Assembly (NCBI GenBank): GCA_016789745.1
Contig: JAEUQF010000315.1
Span: 1 to 64,000, forward strand
Length of the DNA stretch: 64,000 bases
Origin: Bryobacterales bacterium
GTDB lineage: Bacteria; Acidobacteriota; Terriglobia; Bryobacterales; Bryobacteraceae
Direction of reading: 5' to 3'
In this document: piece by piece, positions 53,421 to 63,300 of the stretch
Layout: every line of letters begins with the position of its first letter
Position numbering within the stretch: the first letter of the stretch is position 1
The notes under the pieces: generated by a model
Seen by the model: only the letters and a program-made list of their open reading frames with translations
Databases searched by the model: none
Told to the model about the DNA's origin: nothing
Program-made: the position numbers and the translations under genes

Positions 53421-54494
53421 CTAATCGCGGGCAAGGGAGATGAGCCGGAGAGAAGTAACCAGTTGGATGGTGAAGGTGTTCCCCAGCGTGCCGCGGATCG
53501 CCGGGCCTCGCTGCCACTGGTACCCCACCTTCACGATTTGTTTTTCGTTGGGGCGGTAGCCGGCCACCACATCGTAGATCTCGCGCCCGGGAAAGGCGCT
53601 GGCACGAAGGTAGCCGGCGCGAACGGCGACGTACCAGCGCGGATGCAGCACGCGTCTCGCTTCGACGTAGCCCGTGTGTTGCCGGAAATCGGCGATCCGC
53701 TGGTAATCCATCCCGAATCGCTGCCATTCCCCGGTGACATTCCAGTGTCCGCGGGCAAACTGCGCATCAATGCCTGTGCCTACGCCTGGCTGGGAGCGCG
53801 GATGGGCCTCACCTGGAAAATAGAACGCGTACTGGCGGTGAAGATAGGGTCCACGGTAGAACGATGCGCCTACCCGCAGACCCTGGAAGATCGTGTAGCC
53901 GGCGCCCGCCACCCACGTCCCGTATTGTTCGGTGTCGAAGACGCTGCGCCGGTTCGCCGGGGAGCTGTTCAGGAACTGTGCTCGCATATCCAGGCGATGC
54001 AGGGTGACGTCCGCCTGAGCCCCGGCGAGACCGCGGGACGACACCGGCTTGTAGTAGTAGCCGTAGGCGCTGGGCATGTCGATCACCGGGTTGTCGCCAT
54101 CGTCGTAGCGAAGCAGGAAGGAGCCGAACGCGGGCGAAAGCTGCCCGGCGCGCAGCGCAATCGAGCCCTTGTCCCAGAAGCGCGCATAGGTGATGTGGGC
54201 TTGCAGCAGGTCGCCTTTCACGCCCCGGCCGATCGTGTTGAACTCTTCGTAAAAGTACGGCCGCGAGTAAGCCTGCCAGGCGCCCGCCACGCTCCAGTTC
54301 CCGTTGATCTTCCACACCGGATACAGCACGGAGCGGAAGCCTGCGTTCCAGGGCCCATCCCGGCGCGGCGACGCCGAGAGCTGCTGGGATTGCGACAGAG
54401 CGGCGGTAAACGTACCACGCAGCTCAAAGCCGGCATCGGCCTCCTGCGCAGGCAGCAGGCTGGCCACGCACAAAGCTATCCAGGCGGCGCTCAT
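53421..54494 (-). CDS. Outer-membrane beta-barrel protein
   Basis: 357 residues with a signal peptide (SAAWIALCVASLLPAQ). Most of the chain alternates polar and hydrophobic residues with many aromatics (WSVAGAWQAYSRPYFYEEF, YGTWVAGAGYTIFQGLRVGASF, VKVGYQWQRG), the pattern of a monomeric porin-type barrel of about sixteen strands. I cannot assign a ligand. The start overlaps the HD-GYP gene's stop by four bases, so they are translationally coupled. With the cupredoxin-like gene upstream, the three may be one signalling or redox unit. It is 26 bases from the glycoside hydrolase gene. Confidence 0.75.
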   Translation of the reverse strand: MSAAWIALCVASLLPAQEADAGFELRGTFTAALSQSQQLSASPRRDGPWNAGFRSVLYPVWKINGNWSVAGAWQAYSRPYFYEEFNTIGRGVKGDLLQAHITYARFWDKGSIALRAGQLSPAFGSFLLRYDDGDNPVIDMPSAYGYYYKPVSSRGLAGAQADVTLHRLDMRAQFLNSSPANRRSVFDTEQYGTWVAGAGYTIFQGLRVGASFYRGPYLHRQYAFYFPGEAHPRSQPGVGTGIDAQFARGHWNVTGEWQRFGMDYQRIADFRQHTGYVEARRVLHPRWYVAVRAGYLRASAFPGREIYDVVAGYRPNEKQIVKVGYQWQRGPAIRGTLGNTFTIQLVTSLRLISLARD

Positions 54495-56194
54495 GCCGAC
54501 CCCTGGGGTGAGGGCTCGCGAAGGGCTACCGGCTCTTTCGGCTCCACCGCGACGGCCAGATTGTGCAAGCTGTCCGACGACTGTCCCGGCTGGCTGCGGA
54601 TGGCCGCAAGGGTGGGCAGGGCAACAAACGCTTTCGCCAGGTCTGGATCAAACTGCGTGCCCGCTCCTCCGGCAATCAACTCGACGGCCTGCTCATGACT
54701 CATCCCACGGCGGTATGGCCTGTCCGAGGTCATCGCATCATAAGCGTCGGCGACGTGCACAATGCGCGCATCCAGCGGAACCGCGGCGCCACGCAGGCCA
54801 TAGGGATACCCGCTGCCGTCCCAGTTCTCATGATGCAATTCCACCACCGGCAGATAGGCCTGGAACCCATTCACGCCCTCCAGGATCTTACGGCCTATCC
54901 GCGGATGCTGTTGGATGATGGAGAACTCCTCTGGCGTCAACCGGCCGGGCTTCTGGAGAACGCCATCCGCGATGCCGATCTTGCCGATATCGTGCAGCAG
55001 CGCGCCGACCCGGAGTTGCCCCCGCTCCTGCTCCGCCATTCCTACGGCTTCCGCCAGGGCACAGGCATATTCGCTGACACGGCGGCTGTGACCGGCGGTG
55101 TAGGCATCGCGGGCGTCCAGCGCGTTCGCCAGGGAGCCCACAAACTCCACATACGCATGGAGCAGTTTCTCGCGGGCATCGCGGTGCGCGTGCGCGGCCC
55201 GATTGAAGCTGAGCATGAGTTCGCGAATCTCATGCACCGTTGCGATACGGGAGAGCGGCACATTGGGAAATTCGGGTAATACGCCCGTGGCCGCGGCGGT
55301 GCGTAACCGCGCCACGACAAGAGCCAGCGGGCGGACAATCGAGCGCGACGACATCAGGCTGAGCGCCAGTGCGGCCACTAACGCCCCCACGCCCGCCGTC
55401 AGAAACACACGGCGCAGTATCGCCTGCGTGGCCGTACCCGCCTGATCCATGCTCTGCAGGCTGCGCAGTTCATACCCTCCGTCCAGAAACAGACTCTGCA
55501 CCGGCGCGGACAGGAATACCTCACCCGCCAGATGCAGTTCGCATTCGGACTGTCCCGGGCAGGAGCGTAGCGCCTGCTCGATGTCGGCGTGGGGCACACC
55601 GGGAACGCTCGAGCGGAGCAGCCGACCGTTGTGGACCAGCACCGCCGGCGTGGTGAACTCCGAGAAATCGAACGCCTCACCAACGGCCAGCAGGCCGATA
55701 TGCTCCTCACCCAGATTGACCGGCGTGGCGGCAACTTGAAAGATGCGGTCTCCGAGCCGCAGGAGCCCGCTCTTCACGGTCCCAAGGGACTTCAGATCGG
55801 CCGGGACGGTCTTACCGGCATGTTGAAAGACGCCTGCATGCGGATGGCCCTCTGGATCCGTCGCCACGAGCAAGTCCAGTTCCAGGGTCTCGCACATCTC
55901 CCGCAACTGGTCTTCCAGCGTAAGGCGAGCGGCGCTGCCGTGCGGCTCCGCCCGCAGCAGTTCCATGCCGGCCTTGAGCGTTGCGTTTTCACTCAGAATG
56001 CGCAGGAAGCGCGTATTGTGCAGCTCCCCCTTTGACCGTACCATCGCGATAGACGCTTGCGTCTGCCTGAGGGAGGTGCGAAGGCTGTCGCGCACCGCAC
56101 CCTGGACCAAATACTGGATGAGCGAGAAGCTCCCTGTCAGTACCAGGGCGAACGGAACGAAGAGTAACAGAAAGGTGCGCGTGGAGTACCGCAT
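54491..56194 (-). CDS. Membrane HD-GYP cyclic-di-GMP phosphodiesterase
   Basis: 567 residues. TM1 lies at about residues 7-30 and TM2 near 270-290, enclosing a periplasmic sensor domain of about 240 residues with conserved-looking LLAVGEAF and CPGQSEC. A HAMP-like linker follows, then the HD-GYP domain (about 345-530) with HSRRVSEYA, the metal pair His401-Asp402 in LLHDIGKIG, HHENWDGSGYP and the GYP triad at 462-464. All catalytic residues look intact, so it should degrade cyclic di-GMP in response to an extracytoplasmic cue. It follows the cupredoxin-like gene by three bases and overlaps the barrel gene, which suggests a common function. Confidence 0.92.
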   Translation of the reverse strand: MRYSTRTFLLLFVPFALVLTGSFSLIQYLVQGAVRDSLRTSLRQTQASIAMVRSKGELHNTRFLRILSENATLKAGMELLRAEPHGSAARLTLEDQLREMCETLELDLLVATDPEGHPHAGVFQHAGKTVPADLKSLGTVKSGLLRLGDRIFQVAATPVNLGEEHIGLLAVGEAFDFSEFTTPAVLVHNGRLLRSSVPGVPHADIEQALRSCPGQSECELHLAGEVFLSAPVQSLFLDGGYELRSLQSMDQAGTATQAILRRVFLTAGVGALVAALALSLMSSRSIVRPLALVVARLRTAAATGVLPEFPNVPLSRIATVHEIRELMLSFNRAAHAHRDAREKLLHAYVEFVGSLANALDARDAYTAGHSRRVSEYACALAEAVGMAEQERGQLRVGALLHDIGKIGIADGVLQKPGRLTPEEFSIIQQHPRIGRKILEGVNGFQAYLPVVELHHENWDGSGYPYGLRGAAVPLDARIVHVADAYDAMTSDRPYRRGMSHEQAVELIAGGAGTQFDPDLAKAFVALPTLAAIRSQPGQSSDSLHNLAVAVEPKEPVALREPSPQGSA

Positions 56195-56197
56195 GGC

Positions 56198-56884
56198 TCA
56201 GTGCTGGGCTACCGCCACCTTTCCGGTGTCTTCCAGAGGGATGAAAAAGTCCACCGCGACGCGCCCGTCCACCCCGACGGCGACCTTCTGGTGGAAGAAG
56301 CCGGCCGCCTTGTGCCACGCCACCACGGTGTAGCTGCCCGCCGGCACCTGGGGAATCTGGAACTTGCCCGCCCCATCCAGACGGGCAAACCAGGCATTGG
56401 GAGTAACGACAATAGCAGCCGCCATATTGGGATGCAGATGGCAATTCACAAACACGACACCCGGTCTCGAGAAGGTCACCAGTCGAGTCTGCCCCTGCGG
56501 GTAGTTCCCAAGATCGAAGGCCTTGGATTTTGAGAGTGAAAATACGTTGTGAAAGATAGGATCCAGATTCGGAAACGAAACACTGGAGCCCACCGGAATG
56601 ACCACGGCTTCCGGAAGGAACTGTCGATTCTTTTGTTCGAGGACAGCCGTGGTCGGTTCCGCTTGCGGAAGTGCGCCTTCCAGGTACACCACCACGCGGC
56701 GATATTCGGCGCCGAGCCCGCCGTTCAGGTCGGCCGGTCCGACAGGAACCGCGGTACCGCGCTGGTATGTGTTGGCCGATGTCGTCACCCGAGAGCGAGT
56801 CAGCTTGCGCTTAATGACGACAGTGCCGTCAATGACCGACGCAGCGCAGGAGCCGGCAAGCAAAAGCAGAAAGGCCAGAAACAC
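56198..56884 (-). CDS. Secreted cupredoxin-like protein (methylamine-utilisation type)
   Basis: 228 residues with a signal peptide (FLAFLLLLAGSCAAS). The cupredoxin part (about residues 60-165) has type 1 copper ligands: His112 in IFHNVFS and Cys148-x2-His151-x2-Met154 in NCHLHPNM. Residues 170-220 form a small regulatory beta-sandwich (GKFQIPQVPAGSYTVVAWH). Such proteins are periplasmic electron carriers or copper-binding sensors, often beside signalling genes. The last base is three bases before the HD-GYP start, so this is the likely first gene of the minus-strand run. Confidence 0.88.
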   Translation of the reverse strand: MFLAFLLLLAGSCAASVIDGTVVIKRKLTRSRVTTSANTYQRGTAVPVGPADLNGGLGAEYRRVVVYLEGALPQAEPTTAVLEQKNRQFLPEAVVIPVGSSVSFPNLDPIFHNVFSLSKSKAFDLGNYPQGQTRLVTFSRPGVVFVNCHLHPNMAAAIVVTPNAWFARLDGAGKFQIPQVPAGSYTVVAWHKAAGFFHQKVAVGVDGRVAVDFFIPLEDTGKVAVAQH

Positions 56885-56997
56885 GGAGCACTCCCCTTGT
56901 CAAGGAGTTCGGCAGAAGCCGGAGCTCTTTCCAGGCAGAGTACCCGGGAAAACGCAAGGTAAAACACCTTAGAACAGAGCCGCGGCCGCGCCCACCC

Positions 56998-57939
56998 TCA
57001 CTTCCACGGGTCGAGCCCAAGCAGCCGGCGGCCCAGCTCCGTCAGTTCCGCCGTCTCGTGCCGCAGCCTCTCCCATCCCCTCGGATCCCCCGGGAACGCA
57101 TAGCCCGCCGGCGCCTCCCGTTCCCGCCAACACCGGATCCGCGTCTGCCGCCGCGCCTCATTTTCGAACTCCGCTGGGTACATCGATACGTACTGCGCCA
57201 TGCGGACCCGATCCGTCGTCTGGTTCGGCCGGATGCCATGCGCCAGCAGCGTGTTGAAGATCAACAGGTCGCCCGGCTGCATGGCGACAAACTTCACCTC
57301 ATACCCGCTCGGGTCCGGGTGGAACGGGTCGCGCCCGGGCGGTTGGCTGGCCAGCCACTGGTCGAAGTCGCGAAACAGCTCCGGCAGGCACTGAAAGCCG
57401 CCGACCTCGGGATCGGTGGCCGTCAACGCCAGGACCCCTTGCACATTAATAGGTAGAGGCACTTCGGTGGTATCCACATCCCAGTGCAGGAAACTGCGGA
57501 TCGCCCGCTGTCCACGGTTGGGCGTATTGAGGTTAGCCCGGTCAATGGTCACCCACAGGTCTTCGCGGTCCCACACATCGACGAATGCGTCATAAACCCG
57601 CTGCTGCTGGCGGTTGTCCCACAAATACTGGTGATTGTAGACCTCCACCATGCCGGTGTTATTCAACTCCGCCATCTGGTTGTCGCGCAATTGCGGCTTG
57701 CCCCAGGTCTCCGGCGCCGACGGATCCAGTTCCTGGAACTCCCACAACAGGCTCTGGAGACGGCTGATGTTCTCCGCCGGAACGGCATTGGGAATCACAA
57801 CATAGCCCCAGGTGGTCCAATGCGTCCAATCGTCCGCGGAAAGAACGCGTCGCGGCAGCGTCTTGCGGATGTCGCGCAGTTGCACCGTGCGTGGCGCAGC
57901 GGTGGTGCCTTCGTGGCCGTAGCCGGGGATTGCAGCCAT
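56998..57939 (-). CDS. Phytanoyl-CoA dioxygenase-family protein
   Basis: 313 residues of the PhyH fold, a non-haem Fe(II)/2-oxoglutarate dioxygenase. The iron triad is visible: His152-x-Asp154 in SFLHWDVD and His234 in LLAHGIRP, with Arg246 as the probable 2-oxoglutarate partner (TDRVR). WGYVVIPNAVPAENI at the start and QPGDLLIFNTLLAHG are family-like. Substrate is unknown and could be an alkaloid-like natural product or a lipid. It is divergent from the DNA-binding/TolB gene, with 65 bases between the starts. The gap to the cupredoxin-like gene is 113 bases, so it is probably a separate unit. Confidence 0.88.
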   Translation of the reverse strand: MAAIPGYGHEGTTAAPRTVQLRDIRKTLPRRVLSADDWTHWTTWGYVVIPNAVPAENISRLQSLLWEFQELDPSAPETWGKPQLRDNQMAELNNTGMVEVYNHQYLWDNRQQQRVYDAFVDVWDREDLWVTIDRANLNTPNRGQRAIRSFLHWDVDTTEVPLPINVQGVLALTATDPEVGGFQCLPELFRDFDQWLASQPPGRDPFHPDPSGYEVKFVAMQPGDLLIFNTLLAHGIRPNQTTDRVRMAQYVSMYPAEFENEARRQTRIRCWREREAPAGYAFPGDPRGWERLRHETAELTELGRRLLGLDPWK

Positions 57940-58004
57940 CTGTTTAGTATTGACGATTCATCGTACGTTGAGAGAGGTATCATGGGGGCGGTCCCAACGT
58001 AGCC

Positions 58005-60227
58005 GTGACTCCATCCCCCGCCCCCGATGTGAACCTGCCGGAAACACCAGCCATTCTGCTGCAACTGGAGCGCATCCTGGCGAGCCCCGCCTTCCAGCGG
58101 TCCAAACGGTTGAGCCAGTTTCTCCGTTTCGCGGTGACACAAACCATTGAAGGCCACGCCGAGGAACTGAAGGAATATCTCATCGGCACGGAAGTCTTCG
58201 AGCGCGGGGTATCCTTCGACCCACGGGTCGACACCATTGTCCGAACCCAGGCACACCGCCTCCGGACCATGCTCGCGGCCTTCTACGAAACCGAGGGCAG
58301 CCGCGATCCGGTGGTCATCGAGATCCCGCGCGGCTCTTACGTCCCCGTGTTTCGCGTCCAGACTGGCCCACCGCTGGCGCTGCCAGAGTTGCAGGAGCCT
58401 TCCCCCGAACCGGTCCCGCTGACCGCGCCCCAGCCCTGGCGCAGAACCTTGGGATACGCCGCCGTGGGAACCCTCGTCGCCCTGACCGCGGTCCTTGCTG
58501 CGATCGGCTGGCGCTCCACGGGAACCGGAAACGCCGGCCTCGGCACCGTTGCCATTCCCGCGCATTTGGGACTCCCCCTGTTTGCCGCCGGCGGCCTCGA
58601 CGTCGACCGCGGCGCACCCGTGCTCTCCCCGCATGGCCGTTACGTCGTGTTTCCGCTCATCGAGCCCTCCGGCGAGCGGCGGCTGTGGCTGCGCCCCCTG
58701 GAATCCATGAGCGCCATGCCCCTGGCCGGCTCCATGGGAGGGTACTTGCCGTTCTGGTCCCCGGACGAGTCCCAAATCGGCTTCTTTGCCGGCGGGCAAC
58801 TCAAGGTGTTTCGCCTGAGCGATGGGACCGTTCGTAGCCTTGCCCCGGCCCCGCTCGGCCGCGGCGGAACCTGGTCCGCCAATGGCACCATCCTGTTCTC
58901 TCCCAGGACCAGCGGGGCAGAGATCTACCGCATCTCCCAGGAAGGCGGCACGCCGGCGCCGGTAACCCGCTTAAACGCCGCAACGGCCGAAAATGACCAT
59001 CGGTGGCCCGAGTTCCTTCCCGACGGGGAGCACTTTGTCTACGCCAGCCGCTCGCGCATGGCTGACCGAAGCGGCATTTTCCTCGGCTCGCTCGGCGGGG
59101 GAGCGGCAGTTCGGCTGGCGCCCATCGCCTCCCAGGTCCACCACGCGGCCACCCCCAGAGGCGAGTTTCTCCTCTACGTCAAGGAAGATAGCATCCGCGC
59201 CCGGCGCTTCGATCTCAGCCAGCAGCGTCTGGAAGGTCCCGAAGTCACGTTGGTCGAAAACGTCATGTACACCCCTGCCACCGGCGCTTCTTTTTCCGTG
59301 GTCGGCGGCCGACTCCTGGCCTACCACACCGCGCATCGCGAGAAGTCGCGCCCCGTGCAGGTGGACCGTGCCGGCCGCGTGCTCCGGGAGATTCTCCCCC
59401 TCGGCAGTTATGAATCGATGTCCGTGGATCGCGCCGGACGCCGGCTCGCCGTGGAGATGATGCCGGAAAAGGGCGAGAGCGACATCTGGATCTCCGACCT
59501 TTCCCGGCCCTCGCTGCTCCGGCTCAGCTTCGATGGCGGCGGCCATAGCGTCTGGGCCCGAGATGGCAGGACGATGTTCTTCGCCAACCCCGTCGAAAGC
59601 CTCATGACGGTGTATGCCAAGGGGTTCGACGACCAAGCGCGCCCGCGGGTTGTCTGGAAGTCCGCCAACACCATCTTCCCCACCGACATGTCCCCCGACG
59701 GCAAGTACCTCTGTGTGCACGAAGACAACCCGAGTACCTTGATGGATCTGCTGCTGATCCCCGTCGAAGGCGGAGAACCGGTGCCGTTTCGCCGCACCCG
59801 CTTCAATGAGCGCCATGGCTTCTTCTCGCCGGACGGCCGCCACCTGGCTTACGTCTCGGACGAATCCGGACAGCCGGAAGTCTACGTGGAGGCCTTGGGA
59901 CCCGACCCCAGCCGTGGCGGTGGCAACCGCTGGAAGGTCAGTTCCGGCGGCGGCCTGCATCCGCGCTGGGATCCCGACGGCCGGGAACTGTTCTACGTGT
60001 CACCGGACCGGATGCTGACTTCCGTGCCCGTGCAGCCCGGCGCGGCCGAGACAGCCTTCGGCAACCCACGCAGTCTCTTCGCCATCCGCATCGCCACGCG
60101 GGGCGATTTCAAGAGCCCTTACTCGGTTTCTCCCGACGGGCAGTCGTTCTTTGTGCTCGAAACGCGCCCCGAAGCCGCCCCCATTCCCGTCTATCTGCTC
60201 ACCTCCTGGCCGGCCATCATGAAGTAA
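58005..60227 (+). CDS. Winged DNA-binding-like N-terminus, membrane helix and TolB-type propeller
   Basis: 740 residues. The N-terminal 115 residues carry a pattern common in Acidobacteria: RILASPAFQRSKRLSQFLRF, VFERGVSFDPRVDTIVRTQA, HRLRTMLAAFYE, IEIPRGSYVPVF. It resembles the DNA-binding domain of OmpR-like regulators fused to TPR or WD40-like proteins. One membrane helix follows (about 147-165), then TolB/WD40-like propeller blades to the end (SPDESQIGFFAGG, SPDGKYLCVHED, SPDGRHLAYVSDE). It could be a ToxR-like membrane-bound regulator sensing the periplasm. The start is GTG 58005 and lacks a strong Shine-Dalgarno. Confidence 0.8.
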   Translation: MTPSPAPDVNLPETPAILLQLERILASPAFQRSKRLSQFLRFAVTQTIEGHAEELKEYLIGTEVFERGVSFDPRVDTIVRTQAHRLRTMLAAFYETEGSRDPVVIEIPRGSYVPVFRVQTGPPLALPELQEPSPEPVPLTAPQPWRRTLGYAAVGTLVALTAVLAAIGWRSTGTGNAGLGTVAIPAHLGLPLFAAGGLDVDRGAPVLSPHGRYVVFPLIEPSGERRLWLRPLESMSAMPLAGSMGGYLPFWSPDESQIGFFAGGQLKVFRLSDGTVRSLAPAPLGRGGTWSANGTILFSPRTSGAEIYRISQEGGTPAPVTRLNAATAENDHRWPEFLPDGEHFVYASRSRMADRSGIFLGSLGGGAAVRLAPIASQVHHAATPRGEFLLYVKEDSIRARRFDLSQQRLEGPEVTLVENVMYTPATGASFSVVGGRLLAYHTAHREKSRPVQVDRAGRVLREILPLGSYESMSVDRAGRRLAVEMMPEKGESDIWISDLSRPSLLRLSFDGGGHSVWARDGRTMFFANPVESLMTVYAKGFDDQARPRVVWKSANTIFPTDMSPDGKYLCVHEDNPSTLMDLLLIPVEGGEPVPFRRTRFNERHGFFSPDGRHLAYVSDESGQPEVYVEALGPDPSRGGGNRWKVSSGGGLHPRWDPDGRELFYVSPDRMLTSVPVQPGAAETAFGNPRSLFAIRIATRGDFKSPYSVSPDGQSFFVLETRPEAAPIPVYLLTSWPAIMK

Positions 60228-60312
60228 TTTTTTCAATAAGATAACGGGTCCGTTTATCCGCTTCGTAACGGTTACACCACTGCCCCACCCGCCAATTTTG
60301 AGAGCAGAATGG

Positions 60313-60336
60313 CTCCCAGAGCTCAAAGGGGGAGCT
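60313..60336 (+). promoter_or_regulatory. Hairpin that would cover the Shine-Dalgarno of the third Oar-like receptor
   Basis: GCTCCC (60313-60318) can pair with GGGAGC (60331-60336), the Shine-Dalgarno region of ATG 60344, across a 12-base loop. The stem is short and GC-rich, so chance pairing is possible. Confidence 0.4.
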
Positions 60337-60343
60337 TCGGTCC

Positions 60344-63300
60344 ATGATTCGACTTTTGAAACCTGCCCTGCCGCGGCGGTGCGTTGCGTTGCTGATCGCC
60401 TTCCTTGTCACCCACTCTCCGGGACTCGTCAGCCCCGCCCACGCCCAGGTCCTGTACGGGTCGCTGGTGGGTGTCCTCGCGGATCCATCCGGAGCGGGGG
60501 TACCCGGCGCCAGCGTACGTCTGGTCAGCCAGGCGACGGGCCAGTCGCGTGAGGTGACCTCCGATGCCGAAGGCCGCTATTCGCTCCTCAACCTTCTGCC
60601 GGGAACCTATGAACTATCGGTAACCGCCAAGGATTTTCGTCCCTTGAAGCGAACCGGCCTTACGGTCGCCGTCAGCACGGTCAGCCGCATGGACCTCACG
60701 CTGGAGTTGGGCGCGGTTTCAGAAAGCATCTCGGTCACCGCCGGCGAGCAGTCGCTCCAAACCGAAAAGTCCGACACCCACGTCGAACTGAATCCGCAAG
60801 CTTTGACCGAACTCCCGCTGGCCAACTACCGCAACTACCAGGCGCTCATTAATCTATCGCCCGGGGCGACGCCGGCAGCGCTGCAGAACGCTGTGATGGA
60901 CACGCCGCAGCGGTCCCTGACCACTAACCTGAACGGCACCAATCGCAACTTCAATACCACTCGCGTGGACGGTGCCGCCAATATTTTCGTCTCCCTGCCG
61001 CACCACGTCGCCTACATCCCGCCCGTCGAGACCATCGAGACGGTCAACGTCACCACGGCATCCTTCGACGCCGAACAGGGCATGTCCGGGGGCGGCGGTG
61101 TCACGGTGGTCACCAAGTCCGGCACCAACGAACTTCATGGCGTCGCCTTTATGTACTTCGATAACCAGGACATGCGGGCACGCAACTTCTTCCTGCGGCG
61201 GCCCAAGCCGGCCAGCAGCACGAAAATCCCGGGCGGCACCCTCGGCGGCCCGATCGTGAAGAACAAGCTCTTCTTCTTTGGAGGCTGGGAAGGCTTCCAC
61301 GAACGGTCTGGCCAGGTCGCTAACCTGTCGGTGCCTACCGAACAGCAGCGGCGCGGCGATTTCAGCGGGTTGCCGGTGACGCTCTATGACTTCACCACTG
61401 GTACCGCCACCGGCACCGGCCGCCAGCCATTCCCCAACAACACCATTCCGGCGGCACGGCAAAGCGCGGTGGCGCAGAAGATCATCGGCCTGCTGCCGAT
61501 GCCGAACGCTCCCGGCACACTGACCAACTACTCCACGGCCGGCACGCAGCGGCTGGATCGCAATAACTTTGATGCGAAGATCAACTGGAACCGCACCTCC
61601 ACCCACACGGTGTGGGGCAAGTACAGCACCATGGGCGCGCTCGTCGGTTGCGACTATGCGCTAGGAGCCGCCGGTGGTCCAGGCCTGTGCAGCGCCGGTG
61701 TCGGAACCGCCGACACCCGTGTCCACCTGGCCACCTTCGGCCATACCTGGGCTCTGAGCCCCACCCTGCTGCTCGACGGCACCTTCGGCCTCATCCGGCT
61801 CGACACCGTGGGAACCACGTCCGACTACGGCAAAAACTTCGGAACCGAGGTCTGGGGCATTCCCGGCACTAACGTTGGCCTCACCGCCGGAGACGAACGC
61901 TACAGCGGCATGCCCACTATCCGCACCGATTTCGGCGACTGGGGGAACGTCTACAACTGGATGCCGATGTTCCGCGCCGACCGCAGCTATACCTTCTCCA
62001 CCAACCTCAGCAAGATGAGCGGGGCCCACGAACTGCGCCTGGGCTTTGACTTGGTCAACCTGCACTTGAACACCTGGCAGCCCAACATCGGCGGCGGCCC
62101 GCGCGGATTGATCACCTTCAACGGCGGCGTTACGGCTTTGAATGGCGGTGCGGCGCCGAACTTCCTCAACTCGTTCGCTGCCATGGTTCTGGGCCAGCAG
62201 TACAGCGTCTCCAAGAGCACGCAGTTGTTCCTCCAGACCGCGCGGGAATGGCAGTACGGCCTGTTCGTGCGTGACCGCTGGCAGGTGAACCGCAAGCTCA
62301 CCGTGAACCTTGGCCTGCGCTGGGAATACTATCCGCTGATGACCCGCGTCGACCGCGGCCTGGAGCGCTGGGACCCGGCGACCAACCTGGTGATCCTCGG
62401 CGGCGTCGGCGGCAACCCCATGAACGCCGGCATCGACGTCAGCAAGAAGCTGTTCGCCCCGCGCCTGGGCATCGCCTACCGGCTGAACGAGCAGACCGTC
62501 ATCCGCACCGGGTACGGCCTGAATATCGACCCGGCGTCGTTCGCCCGCCCGCTGCGAGCCATCTATCCCTCCGTCGTGGAGGCTACGTTCCAGGGCGTGA
62601 ACACCTTCAGCCCGTTCCGCCCGCTGGAGCAGGGCATTCCGCCGATTCCCATCCCGGACATCACTCCCGGCAAACTGGAACTGCCGCCGACCGTGTCCAT
62701 GGGTCCGCGCAGCCCCTGGGGCGGTATGATGTCGCGCGGCTATATCCAATCCTGGAACTTCACCCTGGAGCGGCGCCTACCCGGCTCGCTGGTGGGATCG
62801 GCCGCGTACGTCGGCACGCAGTCGACCAAGATGCTGGCAGACCGCGATATCAACGCCGCGGCCCCGGGAGCCGGCCAGTTGGGGCGTCCGCTGTATGCCA
62901 GCATTCGGCGGCCCGTCGAGACGCTGATGTGGGATAGCTGGGCCAGCAGCAACTATCACAGCCTGCAGGTAACCTTAAACCGGCCCTTTGCCAACGGCCT
63001 GATGCTGAAAGGCGCCTACACCTGGTCGAAAGCCATCAACATGACCGACGATGCTGCCTGGGCGGCCATGAGTTGGAACTGGGGCCCCATGCTCGACCGC
63101 AACCGCGCGCGGGCAGGCTACGACCGCCGTCACATGCTGGTGATGGGAGCCAGCTACGAACTGCCGTTCGGCGCAGGCAAACGCTTCGCCACATCTGGCG
63201 CCGCCAAGTATGTGCTGGGCGGCTGGCAGACTAACGCGCTGTTCAGCTCCTATACCGGCGTTCCGTTTACGGTGACCGCCTCCGGCACATCCCTGAACGC

